Source: Acanthaster planci
Taxonomy: Eukaryota > Echinodermata > Asteroidea > Valvatida > Acanthasteridae
Length of the DNA: 64,000 bases
Assembly: GCF_001949145.1 (NCBI RefSeq)
Contig: NW_019091602.1
Coordinates: 333,141-397,140, forward strand
Direction: 5' to 3'
Every line of letters starts with the position of its first letter. Within the stretch, counting starts at the first letter, position 1. Positions 1-11,679 of the stretch are shown here, one piece after another. Under the pieces are notes generated by a model. It did no database searches. It was not told the DNA's origin and was given only the letters and a program-made list of their open reading frames with translations. The position numbers and the translations under genes were made by a program.

Positions 1-535
1 CCTTTCCAAACAACGTAGCCTCATCTCCGAACCACAAGCACCAAAATGAATGGAAAATTTCCCCACCCCTCCAATCCTCAAGAGTACTGCATACCGGAAA
101 TCAAGCGATTTTTCGTTTCGTTTCATAGAAAGAGTAGAACAGTTAGAAAGCAATTCACGTTTAACTTAAAATTATAATGCCCGGTTTTTTTGTTTTTTTT
201 TCTGCCATGGAATTTCTAGCTAGACATGGATCGCTTTCGGAAATGGTACAAGTCAAATGCTATCTCTAATATTATAAGCAAAATACCAGGAACAAGAAAT
301 TTTTACAAGATGACAACATCATTTTTTTTATCACATGCCCCAAAAAAGAATCAGTCATAGTCCTACTGATGTTGTTTCTTTACAAACTTCAAGAAATTTC
401 CAAGTTCTTGTTAGAGTAGAGTTTAAGCTCTTCCTCTGTGATGCCTCATAATTTGTACATTTCTCACATTTTAGCATTAGCAGCCACAAACAGTTCAACT
501 AAAATAGCAAGTTAATTGACCTATGCAACCCCAGC
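1..535. other. non-coding flank, nothing recognised
   Basis: AT-rich sequence with T and A runs (around 187-200 and 322-330). I see no convincing ORF, splice-site pair or repeat here. It lies downstream of the minus-strand kinase-like sequence and may hold its former 3' region, but nothing shows this directly. Confidence 0.4.
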
Positions 536-1330
536 CTACATGAGCGGGAGTATGGCCATTGATGACCGCATCAGGTGGTCTTGCCTCAGACACCAATAGG
601 CGAGCGGTATCATGCCTGGTACACCGCCCCAGAGACCCACAAAATACAGCACCAGACCCATCTGGAAAACATCACTGAGCTTGGTCTGTGGTGCTGCATC
701 CTCCACCAGCTCTAGGGCGATGTGCACGTGATAGCGCCGCCATCGCGCCTTCTGTGCTGAGGTGAGGTAGTGTACCCGAGGATGGCTCGCCAGGGTACAC
801 AACCCCACGTCAATAATACACACACACCAGGAGCCCCCAACATCACGGACCAAAATCATATCAGCTTTGAGGTCGTTATGAAGGAGGCCCCTGTCTTGCA
901 TGAATCGCAGACCGTCCAACACATACAGCACAATGCAGCACCTGGACGACGGGGCAAGATGTAGTCAGCTGGGCCCTTCCAGGGCATCCCTCAAGGTCAG
1001 CAACTGGCCCATAATGGAGTTTCTGGTGATCCATCACGAGTCCATCCTTGGTGGTGGCCAGCCACTACCAGGCCAAAGAAACATGGAAAAGACAGATGCC
1101 CTGAAAAAAGGCCTATAGCTCTCGCCTCCCTCAGGACTGGAAGTCTGTCTTTGACCTGATGAATTGGATGGCCACTCTTGTTCCATGGAAGGTTCCTTGC
1201 CAGACAGTTCCAAAGGCACCACTCCCTTGGATGACCTTGCCACTGGTAGGCAGTTGTATGGCACAGGGCTCTATTCTTTGAACCCTGCCTTTATAAAGCA
1301 AGAGAACACCTCCAGTCTGCAATGCTGAGA
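536..1330 (-). pseudogene. broken protein-kinase-like domain
   Basis: Two minus-strand blocks resemble one protein kinase domain. The N-lobe block (about 1322-1131) has a glycine loop, GSGAFGTV, followed by VAIQ where VAIK is expected. The C-lobe block (about 975-536) has HNDLKADMILV in place of HRDLKxxNILV, IDVGLCT in place of DFG, and HIALELVE in place of the APE segment, then SDVFQMGLVLYFV, which fits helix F. The blocks are in different frames; the helix-C region between them carries stops, and an in-frame TGA lies just before the catalytic-loop block. A small intron (GT near 1158, AG near 1023) would restore phase but still meets that TGA. The ORF ends before the usual end of the C-lobe. 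Loss of the lysine, the HRD arginine, the DFG phenylalanine and the APE proline suggests a decayed copy or a divergent pseudokinase. The HND style resembles large lineage-specific kinase families of invertebrate deuterostomes (from memory). Confidence 0.6.
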
Positions 1331-2123
1331 TGTAGGGACATTATATAGGGAGGCTGGAGTCCTGCTTGAACTATCGGCAGCAGCGCTGGACACTGTATTG
1401 AGAGTTGTTTGCTGAGGCGGCGTTGATGGTGTCTGATGTGATGATGATACAGGGCATTGCTGTTGGTTTCTTGCTGATGGTTGATTCTGTTGGCCAGCAA
1501 TGATGGGCAGATTCCTGGGGGATGCCCCCAACCATCTTGCTAATGATAGAGGGGTGGACTTGATCTTTTGGCCTATGGGAACAAACAAGGATATTGCATT
1601 CCACAAGTTACATGTACTAACATGATAAACTTCTGATTCTTTGATCAAGCCAACATCGGTGCACAAACGTATATTGAATGGAAGCTATAGGCCTAGACAT
1701 CACTGACATCATCATATACTACATGCAATATGTAGCACTGTGCAGTTGAAAAAGTTTTAGAAGAAATGAACTCTTATTCAAGTACTTCATTTTCAGCAGG
1801 AGAACTGACGGGAATGTTTGAGCGTACCCATTTCTGAGATGGCCACTGGAATAGTGAGGGGATATGGTTGCAGAGATGTCTGATGGACTGGAAGGGGGGG
1901 CTGATGAGGTGGAGCTAGTTAATAGAACACCTTTTAACAGACAGCTCCACAGGTGCAAATAGGTCTGCAGGGATAGTTGGAGAGGTGGCCAGCAATCCCG
2001 TGTAGGGAACAAACAAAAAGAGCTAAAGCATATCTCAGGTAGGTATCTCTGAATCACTGAATACAGGCAATAGTGCGCCACCAAGACCAACTTAAAAAAA
2101 TATTTTAACAATCTCACAATCAT
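1331..2123 (-). other. Ser/Thr/Pro/Gln-rich open stretches upstream of the kinase-like block
   Basis: Minus-strand ORFs at 1271-1666 and 1719-2123 contain low-complexity segments, e.g. SSSHQTPSTPPQQTTLNTVS and SSTSSAPPSSPSDISATIS. These resemble the disordered linkers that often precede kinase domains. The second segment is followed by a possible donor (GGTACGC near 1833). They may be linker exons of the same former kinase gene. They are not in the N-lobe frame and no complete exon chain could be built, so the coding status is uncertain. Confidence 0.25.
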
Positions 2124-3891
2124 TCCATAAATTACACTCCCCTTTCTTTTATCTTATTATCTCATTCCTACTGTACATGTATATGGAGTTAACAGAGTGT
2201 ACTGCATCAAATTCAAAATCAGCCTTGCTATTTCACCTACTTTTCTACCTTTTTGAATAGAGCTGCAATATATACATGCATATCTGCATTTTGCACTGAA
2301 TCTTAAAAGTTAGCCACTAAATTTGATTCATCAAATATCCCATACAACAAGAAGACGTGCAGTTCAACAGAATGTTGAGCAAAGCATAGAACCAAATTTA
2401 AGGCTTATAAATGCTCGGACTTGAGTTCACTTCAACAAGCAGAAAATCAAAGGACAAGACAAAAGACAGAGGCTTCTGGAGTTCACATGACCAAGTTCCT
2501 GTGCATACATCTTTTTTGAAAAAAAAAATTAATAAGACGATACCCTCAATTCCAGACTGTACTCTGTAAAGTTTGGTGTCAAAGTATGAAAATCATATAC
2601 TGTTTATTTACACATGTTATTCTCTGATGTAGAAAGAAATCACTTTCTTGCTTTTTTCATATTGATTAGATTTTACATAACTTTATTCCATCTGATATAT
2701 CAATCCATTTTGAAATTTTGTCTGCTGCTAGTGTTTCCATCATCACTCCATGAATTCCCATCCAGCCTCCAACTGGTACAAGGGTAGCTGATCAAGCTCA
2801 TATAGACCCTTAGCTGGCATGGATGTGCTTACCTTTTTCTGTAGTACAAATAATTAAATATCAGGAGATGTTATTTTACCTTTCACGCCCACAACCTAAG
2901 GCAAAAATGGGGACATCATCCCAGCATGATATATCTCACACTCACAGCCCAGCAAGGCAGAGCATGCCTAGGGCATATTATAGGATATAGGCTTAAATAT
3001 GCACTTCCAATGTTGACTGTAAAACGAATGGACATGATGGAAAATCTGCTCTTTCTTGTAGACTGCATCGTTCAAATTACACACCACACGTAGGCCTACG
3101 TCATGTATATGTAGGCCCTAAATGACGAAAGTAGTAAGTGGACTTGGTCTAGAACGTTACATACAGGCATGATGTGCGCATGCATTGTGTGATCGACGAC
3201 GGCGTTCAATCAGTCCATGTCAACCTGTGCCTAGACGTGGTCCAAGAAACTGACAAGTTAATTATTAAATGAGCATCTTCATAAATAGCGGAACTCGCAA
3301 ATAAAGCTATTGCTGTAACTCCTTGCCGAGGCTGAAACACTTACCTGACGATTTGTGCAAAGGATCTGGCGCGACTACGGCAAAAATACCCAGAATTCCA
3401 CCAAAGAAACTTCGTGACCTTTTAACCATGCCGGCCCAGCGGGTCCAAGGTAACTGTCTACGGCTTTTTTTGCATGAAGGCCAATCGGGAAATATAGTGT
3501 ATCTGTGCCAAGTGCATTTCAGATAATACCATTTAATGTAAAGAAAACTCACAGTGAACACATTATCATGCAGGACTGGAAACTAAAATAATGATTATTT
3601 ATGCCCTTTTTAAAATTTCACCCGTCGGGCTCGAGCTGGTTTGGGCAAATAGGTGACAATGCAACTTTATCCATATTCTTGTAACGCCAGTGAAAATTTA
3701 ATTCATATGGTTTTGAGAAAAGACGTCGAAATTTAAAGCTAAAAGATCTGGGAGCTGTATATGCAATCACACATATGAAGCCAAACCGCGGTTCACAAAC
3801 ATGCACAATGCATGACATCTCGATGCTCAACCAACCATAAAAACTTCACGTGTGAAAATAGGCTCCATAACATTCGGGCTTTATTTTCCTC
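2124..3891. other. intergenic, nothing recognised
   Basis: AT-rich DNA between the kinase-like remnant and the SINE-like element. Short ORFs at 3307-3561 (minus) and 3323-3526 (plus) overlap on opposite strands and show no family resemblance or splice support. TAGGCCTA-like words occur near 3090-3120. Confidence 0.4.
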
Positions 3892-4010
3892 AAAAAAAAA
3901 AAAAAAAAAAAAAACTCCCTGCCCACAATTCCGACCTATAATTCGAACCCACACCCCATGCATCACAAATCATTATGCCGTAACTGCTTGATTACCGCAA
4001 TTCACACAAA
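3892..4010 (-). repeat. tRNA-derived SINE-like element with A/T tail
   Basis: On the minus strand a B-box-like GGGTTCGAATT (plus 3940-3950) follows a tRNA-like stretch. About 25 bp further on comes a run of 23 T (plus-strand A23, 3892-3914). A tRNA-like head plus a homopolymer tail is the usual layout of a tRNA-derived SINE. The A box is poor, so this may be a degraded copy. Confidence 0.45.
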
Positions 4011-4944
4011 TTGATGATGTTTTTACTGTTGATGTAACAATGAACGGCTGCAACGCAAGTCTAATACACATTGGGCATGCGCAATACAAGCGCAACCATC
4101 GTGGTTTGGCTTCATACGCATGATTGCACATATATCTCACTTAAGCGGCTCTCCGATATTGCTGTCGCGCCGTGTTGCTGGTCGCGCCGACAGGTATAAA
4201 GTTGGTGGTTCAAAAATTGGCTGATCGTGAAAAAGTAGCTCGTATTTTAAACAAAGTAGGTGGTTAAAATGTAGCCGGTGGTATACTTTAAACGTTGGGT
4301 GGTTAAGCCGATGCACAGTTCATAGTAGTGACTCGAGTCTACATGCAACTCTGGTTGTTGACGGTTTGAGAGTAGCTGGTGGTCTAATAAATTCCTCGAA
4401 AAGGGCTAACACGATTGAGTATTCGAATAATTAAATAAATGAATGCAACTCTCTGTGCCTCGTGACATAGCTAAGCTTGTACAATCTCCTTGCTATATGT
4501 TTGTTTTCCGCCCCCGGTAGATCCATAATTCATGCTGTCCACAGGTGCACTAAGGTTTAAATAAACCCTATATATTAGAATCAAAGTAACGGAAAAAATC
4601 ACCAACGCAACAAACGGGGTTGACGTACTAGGGCTACATTAACCCTTACATTGAGCAAAATGAATAGTTTGATGCACTAAATAAAGTTATCACTACTATT
4701 TTGGGGTCTTTACAAAGTCACCGTGAATGCGAGTGGCGTAAATTTGTGCTCGAAGGGGGGGGGGAGATGGGGCAGGGTGATGACTTGCCCGTCCATGAAA
4801 ATTTGAAAAGGGGGGGTTCACGTTGTACCGCGGCACCACCGCATTCCCAGCCTCGGACCCGACAAGCTAATACGCAGGCCGCTCAAGTTACCGCGTATAG
4901 CGCCACCTTCGGACAACCGAAGCAAATTCGAAATGCCACTGTTA
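4011..4944. other. FXN upstream intergenic region
   Basis: No gene seen. It contains G-rich runs (4757-4766, 4810-4816). The ORF at 4701-4958 runs into the palindrome and looks like chance. The FXN promoter is expected here or just downstream, but I see no clear TATA element. Confidence 0.35.
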
Positions 4945-5002
4945 CGTCCCAACTATAGCATAAGTCCCAACTATAGTTGGGATTGAAGCTATAGTTGGGA
5001 CG
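4945..5002. repeat. nested palindrome upstream of FXN
   Basis: Outer arms 4945-4959 (CGTCCCAACTATAGC) and 4988-5002 are perfect 15-bp inverted repeats. Inside them, 4965-4982 is a perfect 18-bp palindrome, TCCCAACTATAGTTGGGA. The motif CCCAACTATAG therefore occurs four times in alternating orientation within 58 bp. It lies 60-100 bp before the FXN start codons, so it is in the promoter or 5' UTR. Confidence 0.85.
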
Positions 5003-5102
5003 AAACAGCTGCGCGCTACCCATGTTAGACCCAGGACCAGACTTCTAAGTCTTAACATTGTGAATGTTTACAGTTGAGAGACCTGGAAATGTGCAGTGCG
5101 TC

Positions 5103-7328
5103 ATGATTGGATCTGCATTGAGCTCTCTTTTTCGACGGGCTAAAATAAGCAGAATTTGGTCGCGGTGTAGTCATCGTATTGGCGGTCACAGCGGCAGTTA
5201 CTCGGCACGGCCGGCGGCGCCGGGCTTGCTAAGACGAGTGACATGTGCATGTGGTGTGCTCGGGCATGTCAGGAGGCCACGTTCAAGTTGTTATGCATAT
5301 CCTTTTCGGACTGATAGTATTGGCCAGACACATTCTTCATTCCTTTCTGGGAAGGTAAAAATGCACTGACCATAAATTGCTGTTTTTCATAGCCACATGA
5401 CATTGCTATGATAAATGATATGATATGAGTTTCAGGCCTAGGCCTAAATTAGACCATTAGACCTAGGCTATAGCCAGCCTAGGATAAGAACCGTAGGACA
5501 AGACCATCGTGCATCATCACCATATTTAGAACAATTTTTCATCATTCCTGGTTACTACTTAGCATAATTTAATGCGTGATGTAAAGGATTTTTCTGCAAT
5601 ACACAGCTTGCTCATGTTTTTCAGGATGGAGTGTACAGTTGTACTGCAGGTCTCTGCCGTTCCACCGATTCCTCAGATGGGTAAGATAACCACATTTGTA
5701 TGAGTGCAATGTACAGAAAACCCAGGCTATGGTACTAGAAGTGTGATGTGTTCATTTTGTGCTGTATCTGCATGATGGTTAGTACTCCTGGTGTTAACAA
5801 AATAGAGTGTTAACTCAAACGATTTCACAGGAAACTTGATGCTTTGTCCTTTGACACCATGGTGGAGGACATTTTGGAAAGTCTGTTAGACTTCTTTGAG
5901 CAGCTCGGGGATGAAGAAGACGTCCACGAGGATTTTGATGTTACATATTCGGTAAATGACAACATTCCTTTGCTATTTTGGCAAGCATGTCAGTTTACAG
6001 TTTTAAGAATTAAAGTGTTGGCAGATCTTGGAACTTGTGAAAATGTAATGATTTGGCCAACTAAATAAGAAATAGTTTCTCACCCTACCTTGTTTCTTTC
6101 CCCTAACCGTTGTTTTTTTGTCTACTGTTGTAAAACTTTGTTGTTTATATATTGACATTGTTTCTTATGAAATATACAGCCATGCATGCATGTTCAGACC
6201 TTTTAAGTTGGGTGGTACATGTACATGTAACTCCTTGCGAAATAGCAAGCAATCTTTGTAAAATCTCCTCTTGAAAAGGGAAAGGATTAAAGAAAAAGGG
6301 CTGCCTCTTGTTCTCATTCTTTTGAAAGTTCTGGGTGAGAAACTAATTTTACAATTTTTGCTGCTCAAAAGGCAAGGATCACTGAACATTTTTAAGATAG
6401 CAAATTTAACAATTTGCAGGGTGTAAGTTGAAATTAGGGTCGACTAATAGTGAACTTGCGTGTATATCACTTGAACAGTTCCTCCAACTTTTGCTTCGTC
6501 TTAGTTACGCAGGCTTGAACTTCGGATACCACTTTATTACAAGAATCTAGAAATCTTTACAATTAACAGCATGATGGGTTTTTGGTTTTCTTTCAATGCA
6601 GTCTGGTGTTTTAACAGTTAAATTTGGGCCCAACCATGGCACCTATGTCATCAACAAGCAGACACCCAACAAACAGATCTGGCTGTCATCCCCAACAAGG
6701 TCTGTCTCTTACTTGCTCTTCTGGAGTGTTAAGTATATAGCAATAAGCAAGAAAGCAACGCTTTCTCAGAAATGTTTACAGTGAGTTAATTGTGCGTTCT
6801 ATTCCTTCCCTGAATAACATCACTGCAACAGTGCCTCAAGTTGTCCAGGAAAGCCTGGATAATTTAATGTTTAAAAAGTGCATTTTAGGAGGATTTGAAC
6901 CACAAGGATGTGAAATAGTTCTCGGACGTTGAAAAGAGAGTATTTCTTGCAGAAAAATTGTGTCTATGAAAAATTCATTGGAGTTACACTTAACATGAGA
7001 TGTTTGTCCTCCAGCTTGTCTTGCTACATAGCAGAGTGCCCTCTCTTGCCCATGCACAGAGCGTATAACCTACACAGTCAGTTGGACAAGGCCCGCATTA
7101 TGACATCCTCAACGATGGATAAATTAAGAAATTTGGAAAATTTGAAAATTTCTGTGGATTTCATATTCCATCTTTTCCAGTGGTCCCAAGAGGTACGACT
7201 TCACGGGTGACGACTGGGTATACTCCCACGATGGCGTCCCCATGCTCCACCTGCTTTCGGAGGAAGTCTCCAGAATTATTGGGAAAGATCTCAACATATA
7301 CAAAGTGATAAAAGTAAAGGGGACGTGA
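5103..7328 (+). CDS. FXN: frataxin, mitochondrial (five exons)
   Basis: Frataxin is a mitochondrial matrix protein that stimulates sulfur transfer on the NFS1-ISCU iron-sulfur cluster assembly complex. Exons: 5103-5354, 5625-5680, 5831-5951, 6602-6699, 7181-7328. All introns are GT-AG and phases agree, giving 224 aa plus stop (human about 210). Exon 1 gives an Arg/Ser-rich, acid-poor leader ([20 protein letters not shown]) typical of mitochondrial targeting. Exon 3 gives the acidic helix-1 ridge ([20 protein letters not shown]). Exon 4 carries the diagnostic [19 protein letters not shown]. Exon 5 carries GPKRYDF and [10 protein letters not shown]. An upstream in-frame ATG at 5064 directly follows a TGA and would add 13 residues; 5103 has the better context (G at -3) and starts the better leader. 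The five-exon layout matches vertebrate FXN. The last residues after [12 protein letters not shown] differ freely, as expected. Confidence 0.96.
6886..6901 (-). repeat. B-box-like tRNA fragment in FXN intron 4
   Basis: The minus strand reads GGTTCAAATCC, a good match to the pol III B box. No partner A box or foldable tRNA stems are visible, so at most it is a piece of a tRNA-derived repeat. Confidence 0.2.
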
Positions 7329-8000
7329 CACAGCCTTTTATTATGAAATGACTATACACATCAGTTGTATTACTGGCATTGATGTATTTTGTACAATGAA
7401 GCAGTGTTTCCGTTGTCGTTGATTCTTGGTAAAGCTTGCAATCAGGATATACTCAAATAATTCGGAATTTCTTCCATTTGCCTGCGAAATTTTCAAATGC
7501 TGCTGAATCCAGTGGGAATGCCGACTCCTGGGGTGTTGTCTCTTGTAATTTCTTCAAAAGTTCAAATTCTCCCCAAATCCTCCATCGTACAGTAAACCCT
7601 GGGGCACATTCTTTACACTTTCCACGTTCTAGGAGCATCCAACCAAATGTCACGCAGTTACGATATGGGCTCTCATGCTGCCGCAGTTGACCCTGTGAAG
7701 GCCCTGCAAAACTCCCATTGGACATTGAGGGATAGGTTTGTTTTGGGGGGGGAGGGGAGGTTAGGACAATCAGCATGGAGCAGTCTCTGTGCCGTTTTGG
7801 TGATAGAAGCAGTGGGCCTCAACTTCATTTTGTCATGGAGCAGATCTTACTTTAGCAAGACCAGGAGTAAACTTTAATCGAAGACCATTGGCCGAGTGTT
7901 GTCTATCATCGAAATTTGCCCAAAGTTTCCAGTGACCTTTGATAGTGACTTGTTGCAGTTTGATGATGGAAAATTATTAAATTATTAAGATAACAAAGCT
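7329..8000 (+). other. presumed FXN 3' UTR
   Basis: No protein family is seen in the overlapping small ORFs (7436-7690 and 7647-7877 plus, 7453-7776 minus). The first plausible poly(A) signal after the FXN stop is ATTAAA at 7976-7981. If it is used, the 3' UTR is about 670 nt. This is inference from sequence only. Confidence 0.4.
7976..7981 (+). terminator. candidate FXN poly(A) signal ATTAAA
   Basis: ATTAAA variant signal about 650 nt after the FXN stop codon. It lies about 40 bp before the opposing NUDT15 candidate signal. Confidence 0.35.
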
Positions 8001-8021
8001 CACAACGTTTTTACTTGTGCA

Positions 8022-8027
8022 TTTATT
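8022..8027 (-). terminator. candidate NUDT15 poly(A) signal AATAAA
   Basis: The plus strand reads TTTATT, so the minus strand has a canonical AATAAA about 590 nt past the NUDT15 stop codon. No closer AATAAA was noticed on the minus strand between the stop and here. Confidence 0.4.
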
Positions 8028-8614
8028 TGGTGTGTTAAAAGGCTCCCTTCATCAAAGAAAAAATTAACTTTAAGGTTTGACTTAAACTTCAGCTCAGTAT
8101 GAAAAACACAACTATGAACAAATTTAACGATGATGGCACACACATTTGCGCTTTACATATATATAACTTCAGAGGACACAAAATGATGTTTCTTTTTGTT
8201 AAAAAAATATAACCTCCCATAGATTAAACCCTGGAAATTACCAATGCTAACAGAAGACTGATTTAGACAAAGGACTGACATTCAAGTACAGAAAAATCAG
8301 CTGTTCCCTCTGTGTGTCTGCACTTCATGGAAGTACAACATAACGCATGAATAAAATCAGAACAAGACAATTCATAGTTCAAAATCTTTCATCGGAACTG
8401 CCTGTCATTTTTGGGACCCTGACTATTCGACACCGCCTGACCATCAGCAAGGCCATTTTACTGTGTCATCCTTAGGAGAGTCTGGTTACAATTCGGAAGC
8501 CTGCCACTTAGAAACAATACATTAAACTTGTGAAAGGCAGTGCAGCGGAAATGAGGTACTTAAAACTGTCTCTTCAGCTGTCACAGCAAGAAGAGTTGTG
8601 CACTTGTAGCTGTA

Positions 8615-11600
8615 TCACGGTGGGCAGTTCCTGAACGCATCATAGCCCTTCTCCCTGACTATCCTAAGCGGAACGAACAGGTCCTCTGGGTTCGGGAACT
8701 TGTCCCAATCCCACCACTCCCAACCTGAAAGAAACAAAATCGTTCACTTTGTGAGCTGCGTGCTGCGGATAGTGTGGGAGTTTGCACCATGTCAAAAGAA
8801 ATTCACACTACTTGAAGGATGACCTGTTACCATCATGTGAACAAAATGAAGCTGGGTGGGATGTTATGGCAGACCTTGAAATGTGTGGACTTCAAAGCCA
8901 GTTCATGATTTTAATCATTTGTTAACTCATGGCACGCACGGTGACGAGCTAAATGAATGCTTTTGTCATATGTCTATCCATGCACTTTACTTATTGGAAT
9001 GCCCTGTGACTTAACATGAAACTGGATGACCGGTGACTGACTTGTGGGGAATCAATTGTGGCTGTTATGGAGAAAGTCTTTATATTTTGCAATATAAATG
9101 CTATTTTTGGCAGTGAACCCAAAATATACACAAAACTCGTACAAAGAGAACACCTCTCCAGTCTGCACGAAATAGAACTGAGAAATCTATAAAGTTACTG
9201 TACCAAAAAAGACCAATGTTTGAATATAGTCATGTTGACAAAAACAGGAATATCTCTGTCCATCCCCCTCAGATCTTTAAACGTCCAAATGTGCATAGAA
9301 TGAAGAAATTTCGTTGGAAAGAATTCCATGTACGGAGAAATTTATCCCTGCAGTGACCTGTTAGCCATCTGAAAGCAATATTTCCTAAAATGTCAACAAA
9401 CCAGTGAAAATATTGAGACATTCATTTAGAAGACGGCATTTTTCAGACTAGTCTCATAGGTTTGTGCACAGGGAGTCAAGCGGTGTCCGCATATGGATAT
9501 CTTTCCCATTTGTCGAACATTACTCTCCAGAAATGAACAAAATACTGTGACTCAAACAGAACAGTACCAACCTTCGCATTTATTGGGCTCCATATTTTCA
9601 GGCTCCTTCTTCTTGGTCAAATCAATCTCCCCTCTCATGAATATCACAACGTAATGATATCTCTCTTCTTCGATGACTGCGTTGATTACAGAGTCAAAGG
9701 TCACACCGATAATGCTCAGCCCTGTTTCTTCAAGGGTCTCGCGGAGTGCGCATTCCTCCCAAGTCTCCCTGATGGAATATGCAATAAGCCAGGTCAGAGT
9801 TTCGGGGGTGCGAGGCATTGTGGGATAGAAATTGGATAAACCAACCCATGTGGCGTAGCCAACGGTATGGTATAGCATAGACCCTGGTGTACGAATAAGT
9901 GAGGTTTAATTTATTTTCAACTTTCTGCAGTTAATATGAATTTTTTGCAAGAAATATTTAGGGGATTCTTTATTCACCTTTCATATAAAGGTGTGTATAT
10001 CCCAAAAACTGCCCAGGCACACAGCAGAACATCTTTTACTTTCGAAGAAATCCAAACCAGAATGGCGAGTCGAAAAAATACTAGGTGAGAATATGTGCAT
10101 TGCTATGGAGCAGAATGGTTTGTTTATCCAAAAAAAGGGTCGTCAAGGCCAGTTGGCGCATGCGGGACCGAAATACCAATTTGGCTAATTGCCTTCATCA
10201 GAAAAAAATTGAGCAATTCATTTTACAATCTTCTCAAAGCATCTCTTTATTTGTACAGTCCTTCCATGAGTACAAATGGAGGCAGTTAAGCCTTGAGGAT
10301 AAGACTTCCATTTCAAAGGCCAACCTTGAATTTACAGAATTGGGGTCATTCAAAAGGCAAGTAGACTACACTACCACTACCACTGTTTTGGTCCTTAAAA
10401 AGAATTTTTCCACTGGCATAGGAATACCTACTTGCAGAATTCCAAGTCACTATTCCGTGTGACTTAAAGCCTTTGTTTTATTAAACCCATCAAGTTAAGA
10501 ACCCATAAAAAAGTCAAAGGACTGCAAGTCAGACAGAGTAGTGACTCAGAGTTCTGTAGGTAGGAAATCCAAATCCAATCTGAGCTGCCTCACACTCTGA
10601 CAGATTAGCGAGACCCCACCAACATCACTTCAGGGCCAAAATTTCACAGCAATGATGAAAAATCAGCATGGACTTTGAGCTCACTAAAGCAAAAAATAAG
10701 ACGGCTGGTTACAGACTTTATCATTGTGATGATGTGCTGAAGTGGTGTGTGCATGAGATTTCTATTATTATGCCGCTGATTTAAAGTGTAGCTGCAGCGA
10801 TTGTTTCTAAGACATAACTTTTCTGCAAATTTACACTCTTCTTCAAAGAAGGAAACTATTTGGCATCCCTATTGAATTAAATGGATTGAAAAGTGCTTCC
10901 TTCTGAAACATTTCAAATTATGCATGCTTTCCTAGAAACAACCGATGACTTGTCAACCATGACAACCACTGATATGACTGACAGAGTATACTTCTGGGCT
11001 ATTCTATGAACATGATGAAACTCTACTGGTTGTATCTTACGTAAAATGTTAACCTCTGTCAGAAGGATTTCATTTGAAATAATGATTAATGATAAAAAAA
11101 CCATGTTTTTTATTTCATGCTCGGACAAATAACAAAAGAAAAGAGTTCCATATATGGAAAACACTTGAGGCCTCGTGCACCTCTGAGACTAGTTTGAAAA
11201 ACTCTAAGTGTTTTCTAAGTACATGTAAATGCTTCAGAATTTTCTCCGCTAAATTTCACTTTTTAACTTATTTTAAGACATGTTATCACTTTCTGACGGC
11301 TGTTTTAACATTTTAAGGAAAACTGAGTGTTGTCCGTGTATGGAGCTCTTTCCAAACAAAATTTCATTCCTGTGGCCTTACAAACATGACGAAGGTGGTA
11401 GACCAAGAACGCCTAGAGTTTAACTTTTTACTGTTTTAGTAGGCCTAGTAATAGTATTTAGTAGGCCTATTAATTATTAACGTTAGACCTACAGCTCTTT
11501 ACTGTGCCTTACGAAAATTCCAAGTGCCCTCCTGGTAAAGCATAATATCCATCACCATGCACGTTCTTTCGTTTTCCTATAAGCACACATTTAGGGTGCA

Positions 11601-11679
11601 ACGGACTTGTGATTACCACACCAACACCAACTTTCGGACGTAGGTTTTTCTCATGCTTCGAACTCGTAGGCGCAGCCAT
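8615..11679 (-). CDS. NUDT15: NUDT15-type Nudix hydrolase (three exons)
   Basis: NUDT15 (MTH2) proteins hydrolyse oxidised or modified (deoxy)nucleoside di- and triphosphates to monophosphates. Exons on the minus strand: 11679-11513, 9768-9572, 8724-8615. Phases agree (2, then 1), giving 157 aa (human about 164). Exon 1 has a start in AAGATGGCTGCG, then the strand [15 protein letters not shown]-type [21 protein letters not shown], and ends inside the Nudix box. Exon 2 completes the box: GETWEE-like (S)[17 protein letters not shown], matching GX5EX7REUXEEXGU with the metal-binding REUXEE glutamates. It continues with [11 protein letters not shown] and NMEPNKCEG. Exon 3 reads [16 protein letters not shown], then REKGYDAF, and stops. 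The residue split between exons 1 and 2 becomes Ser where Gly is usual, which the consensus tolerates. Open sequence beyond 9768 is intron read-through, not coding. Confidence 0.93.
8725..9571 (-). other. NUDT15 intron 2
   Basis: The minus-strand donor is AAG/GTTGGT at 9571-9570, a weak donor but in phase. The acceptor TTTCTTTCAG ends at 8725. No other gene or repeat was recognised inside. Confidence 0.8.
9769..11512 (-). other. NUDT15 intron 1
   Basis: The donor TC/GTAAGG is at 11512-11511 and the acceptor CATCAG ends at 9769, both on the minus strand. The several short ORFs inside (e.g. 10085-10462) show no family resemblance. TAGGCCTA-like words occur at 11440-11470. Confidence 0.8.

Noticed and set aside
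9769-9878. Open N-terminal extension of the Nudix ORF ([12 protein letters not shown]...)
   Set aside because: It is intron read-through: the acceptor CATCAG at 9769 and the family match place the real upstream coding in the exon at 11513-11679.
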